Notes under the pieces: generated by a model
What the model was told of the DNA's origin: nothing
What the model saw: the letters and a program-made list of their open reading frames with translations, nothing else
Databases searched by the model: none
Assembly: GCF_048128805.1 (NCBI RefSeq)
Contig: NC_135997.1
Location: 16,886,116-16,950,115, forward strand
Origin: Centroberyx gerrardi
Lineage: Eukaryota > Chordata > Actinopteri > Beryciformes > Berycidae
Reading direction: 5' to 3'
Length of the DNA stretch: 64,000 nucleotides
Shown here: positions 62,601 through 64,000 of the stretch, one piece after another
Layout of the letters: every line of letters begins with the position of its first letter
How positions within the stretch are numbered: the first letter of the stretch is position 1
Made by a program: the position numbers and the translations under genes

Positions 62601-62637
62601 CTGGTACTGCTCCCTCTCCATCTTCACCTGGAACAGC
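39994..62637 (-). CDS. cgnl1: Cingulin-like 1 (paracingulin), C-terminal half, 13 exons, 5' end outside window
   Basis: Exons: 62637-62499, 61468-61256, 48468-48262, 48136-48032, 47913-47761, 47580-47410, 44658-44497, 44199-44110, 41819-41736, 41498-41374, 40642-40534, 40421-40258, 40144-39994; 623 in-window codons plus stop. Almost all is uninterrupted Glu/Lys/Leu heptad coiled coil of the cingulin/myosin-tail type, then a 50-residue acidic/Ser-rich tail. Diagnostic blocks: [82 protein letters not shown] and [19 protein letters not shown]. From memory these match CGNL1 better than CGN, and human rod segments have the same lengths. Known role: a cytoplasmic plaque protein of tight and adherens junctions that links to actin/microtubules and regulates RhoA and Rac1. 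The Myzap neighbour supports CGNL1 over CGN. The N-terminal head lies to the right of 64 kb. Confidence 0.94.
40258..40421 (-). CDS. cgnl1: cgnl1 exon ([10 protein letters not shown])
   Basis: The exon has 164 nt. [20 protein letters not shown] and [20 protein letters not shown] form the end of the rod, matching human [20 protein letters not shown]. Confidence 0.96.
40534..40642 (-). CDS. cgnl1: cgnl1 exon ([17 protein letters not shown])
   Basis: The exon has 109 nt with [20 protein letters not shown] and [15 protein letters not shown], closely matching human [20 protein letters not shown] and QVDDEHLSLTDQKDQ. Confidence 0.95.
40643..41373 (-). other. cgnl1 intron with 15-bp inverted repeat
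   Basis: This 731-nt intron carries a perfect 15-bp inverted repeat at 40990-41043. No coding block is seen in it. Confidence 0.8.
40990..41043. repeat. Perfect 15-bp inverted repeat
   Basis: CACACCAAGAGAAAA (40990-41004) and TTTTCTCTTGGTGTG (41029-41043) are exact reverse complements around a 24-nt spacer. The whole unit is 54 bp, too small for a known transposon, but it could be a remnant of transposon ends or an intronic hairpin. Confidence 0.85.
41374..41498 (-). CDS. cgnl1: cgnl1 exon ([14 protein letters not shown])
   Basis: The exon has 125 nt: 41 codons plus two bases. It runs [20 protein letters not shown] to [13 protein letters not shown]. The donor GTGAGG follows AG, giving a split Arg codon with the next exon. 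Confidence 0.94.
41736..41819 (-). CDS. cgnl1: cgnl1 exon ([18 protein letters not shown])
   Basis: The exon has 28 phase-0 codons. [18 protein letters not shown] is nearly identical to human [18 protein letters not shown]. Confidence 0.96.
41820..44109 (-). other. cgnl1 intron with poly-C/(CA)n
   Basis: This 2.3-kb intron contains a poly-C run followed by (CA)n at 42663-42740 and a smaller CA tract near 42,808-42,828. The rest has no recognised feature. Confidence 0.8.
42663..42740 (+). repeat. Poly-C run fused to (CA)n
   Basis: About 26 uninterrupted C are followed directly by about 26 CA units. The array lies deep in a cgnl1 intron. The length of such arrays is often wrong in assemblies. 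Confidence 0.97.
44110..44199 (-). CDS. cgnl1: cgnl1 exon, 30 codons
   Basis: The exon has 30 phase-0 codons: [20 protein letters not shown], like human SQLEMELEEERNNSDLLSER. Confidence 0.94.
44497..44658 (-). CDS. cgnl1: cgnl1 exon, 54 codons
   Basis: The exon has 54 phase-0 codons with the pattern LLEQTL-KDLEYELEA in human replaced here by [17 protein letters not shown], then [14 protein letters not shown]. Confidence 0.94.
44860..44960 (-). mobile_element. tRNA-derived SINE fragment (5' part)
   Basis: On the minus strand GTGACGCAGTGATTAAGGAG (44955-44936) resembles a Pol III A box with the fish-SINE CAGTGGTTA context. GGGTTCAATCCCC (44911-44899) is a good B box. The spacing of about 25-35 nt fits a tRNA-derived SINE head. 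The copy is decayed. Confidence 0.5.
45301..45410 (+). mobile_element. Fish SINE/repeat tail (TGCTGGGATAGCCTCCAG...ATAAGCGG)
   Basis: The phrases CATGCTGGGATAGCCTCCAG, GTGACCCTAAATAG and ATAAGCGGCTATGGAAAATG follow the familiar teleost repeat consensus (GCTGGGATAGGCTCCAG...CGACCCT...GATAAGCGG...ATGGATGG). A C-rich homopolymer patch (45332-45364) separates the halves. Confidence 0.55.
46626..46725 (+). mobile_element. Interspersed-repeat 3' tail
   Basis: GGCCATTGTAAATATGTTCT followed by CAATTGCCC...AGTTAAATAAA and an AT-rich simple tail matches a common fish retroposon end (TTGTAAAT..GTTCTCAA..ACCTAGTTAAATAAA). The family is not determined. Confidence 0.45.
47410..47580 (-). CDS. cgnl1: cgnl1 exon (NDIVEASQ)
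   Basis: The exon has 57 phase-0 codons: [20 protein letters not shown], then [20 protein letters not shown]. These match human ADIVEASRTSTLELQNQLD and [19 protein letters not shown]. Confidence 0.95.
47761..47913 (-). CDS. cgnl1: cgnl1 exon, 51 codons
   Basis: The exon has 51 phase-0 codons with [19 protein letters not shown], corresponding to QKEQLRRLKNEMENERWHL in human CGNL1. Confidence 0.93.
48032..48136 (-). CDS. cgnl1: cgnl1 exon, 35 codons
   Basis: The exon has 35 phase-0 codons of charged coiled coil ([20 protein letters not shown]). The acceptor is CTCACAG and the donor is GTGAGA. Confidence 0.9.
48262..48468 (-). CDS. cgnl1: cgnl1 exon, 69 codons
   Basis: The exon has 69 phase-0 coiled-coil codons, including [20 protein letters not shown]. 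The acceptor is GTCTCCAG and the donor is GTGAGG. Its length equals the corresponding human segment as I recall it, so no exon is missing in the 12.8-kb intron upstream. Confidence 0.92.
48984..49068 (+). repeat. (GA)n tract, copy 1
   Basis: About 85 nt of GA with a few GC or GT interruptions, uninterrupted from about 49004 to 49054. Confidence 0.97.
49252..49370 (+). repeat. (GA)n tract, copy 2
   Basis: About 119 nt of GA with isolated CA interruptions near both ends, only 184 nt from copy 1 and in the same orientation. Confidence 0.97.
59564..59599 (+). repeat. (CA)n microsatellite
   Basis: About 18 CA units, preceded by interrupted CCCACA units and followed by further CA and GA patches to 59,625. 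Confidence 0.95.
61256..61468 (-). CDS. cgnl1: cgnl1 exon ([18 protein letters not shown])
   Basis: The exon has 71 phase-0 codons containing [20 protein letters not shown] and [19 protein letters not shown], the most conserved CGNL1 rod segment. It is GC-rich (Leu/Glu codons) against an AT-rich background. Confidence 0.95.
61469..62498 (-). other. cgnl1 intron containing a TTAA MITE
   Basis: This 1,030-nt intron holds a MITE of about 318 bp that occupies 62108-62425, close to the donor of the upstream exon. The rest is unique-looking. Confidence 0.8.
62108..62425 (-). mobile_element. TTAA-type MITE (related to the 6.3-kb copy)
   Basis: The left end GTAAAGTCCCCATGAAATG (62108-62126) and the right end, read on the other strand as TTAAAGACCCCATGAAATGG, form terminal inverted repeats. 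The right boundary is TTAA. On the minus strand the interior contains GAAACAGGAT and GGCGGGACATAA, shared with the element at 6337-6753. There is no coding capacity. Kolobok/T2 or piggyBac-type ancestry is inferred from the TTAA. Confidence 0.7.
62499..62637 (-). CDS. cgnl1: cgnl1 exon (first in window)
   Basis: One base completes a codon from an exon outside the window, then 46 codons (in-window residues 1-46) include [20 protein letters not shown]. Two donor readings are possible; GTG|GTAAAG is chosen because it gives the stronger site and the right spacing to the next exon. Confidence 0.9.
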
Positions 62638-62709
62638 CTGCCAGACCACACAGCACACAGAGTCACAACACAGCACAGGGACACATGGGAACACACACAC
62701 CTATGCAAG

Positions 62710-62734
62710 CACACACACACACACACACACACAC
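62710..62734 (+). repeat. (CA)n microsatellite
   Basis: About 12 CA units near the acceptor of the first in-window cgnl1 exon. Confidence 0.95.
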
Positions 62735-62878
62735 TTGCACCTTAATTCACACATACAAATGGCAGCACCTGTGATGTGTCTGAATGCTTGGCCTACAGAA
62801 CACAGAGGTTAAAAGTAATATCTGGGCGCTGGCCAGCCGATAATGTCGAAACTAAACCACCTCCACATTACAACACAT

Positions 62879-62900
62879 GGGGGGTGGGGGGTGGGGGGTG
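62879..62900 (+). repeat. GGGGTGGGGGG G4-like tract
   Basis: Three or more runs of at least four G are separated by single T, a classic G-quadruplex pattern on the plus strand, which is the template strand for cgnl1. Confidence 0.75.
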
Positions 62901-63934
62901 ATGAGTGACAAGAGGCTCCTCAAACAAATCATCACACAATGATACAGACTGTTTCATGAGGGGAATCTACTCCTGTTGCAAGTAACAGACTGAGAGGAGC
63001 TAAGTGATCTCCATTACTGGATAGTTTAACCCAACGTCTCTCAAAGTCCATTTCTACATACTCTAGTGTCTAGTAAAGCTTACAACTGGCCTCTGGTGGA
63101 ACTACAGAGGGTAATCAACTGAGAAACAGATGATTAGTAAAACTTCAATGAAAAATAAAAACATCCTGGATCCTATGAACAGAATTGAAAAGGAAATAAA
63201 GGCCCACCACCACAGAGGGAGGCATAAATAAGATGTCAAAGCAAAAATTGGCAAAAAAACAAAAAGAGGGGTCAGCATTCAGTAGCCTCAATAAGATCTG
63301 GAAAGCCAAAAATATCACACTTAAAACAACATAAAAACCTTTAACACAAAGGTCAAAATAGTCCTGCTGCACAAATCTGAAACCTAGAGGAAACTCCAAC
63401 AAACACAACCAGCAAGCTATAAATACTGGCAAACCCAACTTCCTGGACAGCGGACACCATCATCAACACCAGACTGAGACTCACCAGTCAAGAAACAATA
63501 GAATTACAACTGAAGGAGGAGGAAATGGAGCTGGACAGGCCATACTGTCGGAGGGAACAGTAACTCAGTCACCAAGCAGACACTAACATGGAGGACGAGA
63601 GAAAAACCAAGCAGCACAGAAGCAGACATGAAGACGGAGGAAGGGACTGACATGGCAACAACCGGAGTAAATGACACAGGACAGAAGGGAGGAGAGGTGA
63701 TTTATCAACGGTCTGCGCTCTGACAGAAGCAGAAAGGCCTAAGTGAGTTCATCATACAGGACTTTCATGGTACAGCAGGTTTGTGACTCAGTATCTTCTC
63801 CAGGATCGACAGTCCGTGCCCCAGGCCAAGTGGCTTCATCAACAGACATTCACCATCATAAATATCAGTACAGCGCCCTGTGGGGCTTCAGTGGATGGGG
63901 GCTGGACACTGACACTACAGCAGATCGGTAAATG

Positions 63935-64000
63935 GTAGGGATGGGACGATACGCTTATGTCACGATACGATTCGATACGCAATATGGGGTTCACGATTCG
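63935..64000. repeat. Edge of an interspersed repeat (GATACGATTCGATACG)
   Basis: GGGATGGGACGATACGCTTA then CACGATACGATTCGATACGC is the start of a repeat type seen often in fish DNA. It runs off the window, so its class cannot be decided. Confidence 0.4.

Larger units (their letters stand above)
62638..64000 (-). other. cgnl1 intron reaching the right edge
   Basis: No exon of the upstream cgnl1 coding region is recognised. The stretch holds (CA)n at 62710-62734, a GGGGTGGGG-type tract at 62879-62900 and a repeated GATACGATTCGATAC motif at the edge. Confidence 0.65.

Noticed and set aside
63145..63438. 97-codon minus-strand hydrophobic open frame (FWLCLLEFPLG-like, Phe/Leu-rich)
   Set aside because: It comes from A-rich plus-strand sequence (AAAAAC, AAAAT words). 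It has no family match, no splice context and lies in a cgnl1 intron.

Overview
This is a stretch of animal nuclear genome, almost certainly from a ray-finned (teleost) fish. The genes are split by GT-AG introns, coding exons are short and spread over tens of kilobases, and the background holds many long (CA)n, (GA)n and (GATA)n microsatellites, two Tc1-type DNA transposon relics, a 5'-truncated LINE, TTAA-flanked MITEs and tRNA-SINE-like fragments. No bacterial, phage, CRISPR or operon-like signal is present. The species cannot be named from the sequence.

Three protein-coding genes are supported, all on the minus strand, so the window reads right to left as cgnl1, then myzap, then polr2m. 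(1) 39,994-62,637 carries 13 coding exons for the C-terminal half (623 codons plus stop) of cingulin-like 1 (paracingulin), a coiled-coil junction protein; its head region lies beyond the right edge. (2) 24,320-34,303 holds a complete 14-exon myzap gene (615 residues), encoding the myocardial zonula adherens protein. (3) 17,952-22,397 holds a complete 4-exon polr2m gene (355 residues), encoding Gdown1, the RNA polymerase II-associated repressor. Every reading frame closes exactly across every junction, which strongly supports the exon models. Order and relative orientation match the human CGNL1-MYZAP-POLR2M segment, where MYZAP and POLR2M also form the read-through GCOM1 complex locus.

Region by region: 1-17.3 kb has no recognisable gene and holds the Tc1 relics (3.3-4.4 and 11.4-12.1 kb), a 417-bp TTAA MITE (6.3-6.8 kb) and the LINE fragment (14.7-15.9 kb). 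17.3-22.4 kb is polr2m with its probable 3' UTR. 22.4-24.3 kb is a 1.9-kb gap with the polr2m promoter and the myzap 3' UTR. 24.3-34.3 kb is myzap. 34.3-38.5 kb is intergenic. 38.5-40.0 kb is the probable cgnl1 3' UTR, and 40.0-64.0 kb is cgnl1, including one 12.8-kb intron.

Cgnl1 and Myzap are both cell-junction coiled-coil proteins linked to Rho signalling, whereas Polr2m is a nuclear Pol II factor. I see no new biological system here. The most informative observation is that splice phases would allow an in-frame myzap-polr2m fusion transcript, as in the mammalian GCOM1 locus. Next are a large Ser/Pro-rich addition in the last myzap exon and two related TTAA MITEs.
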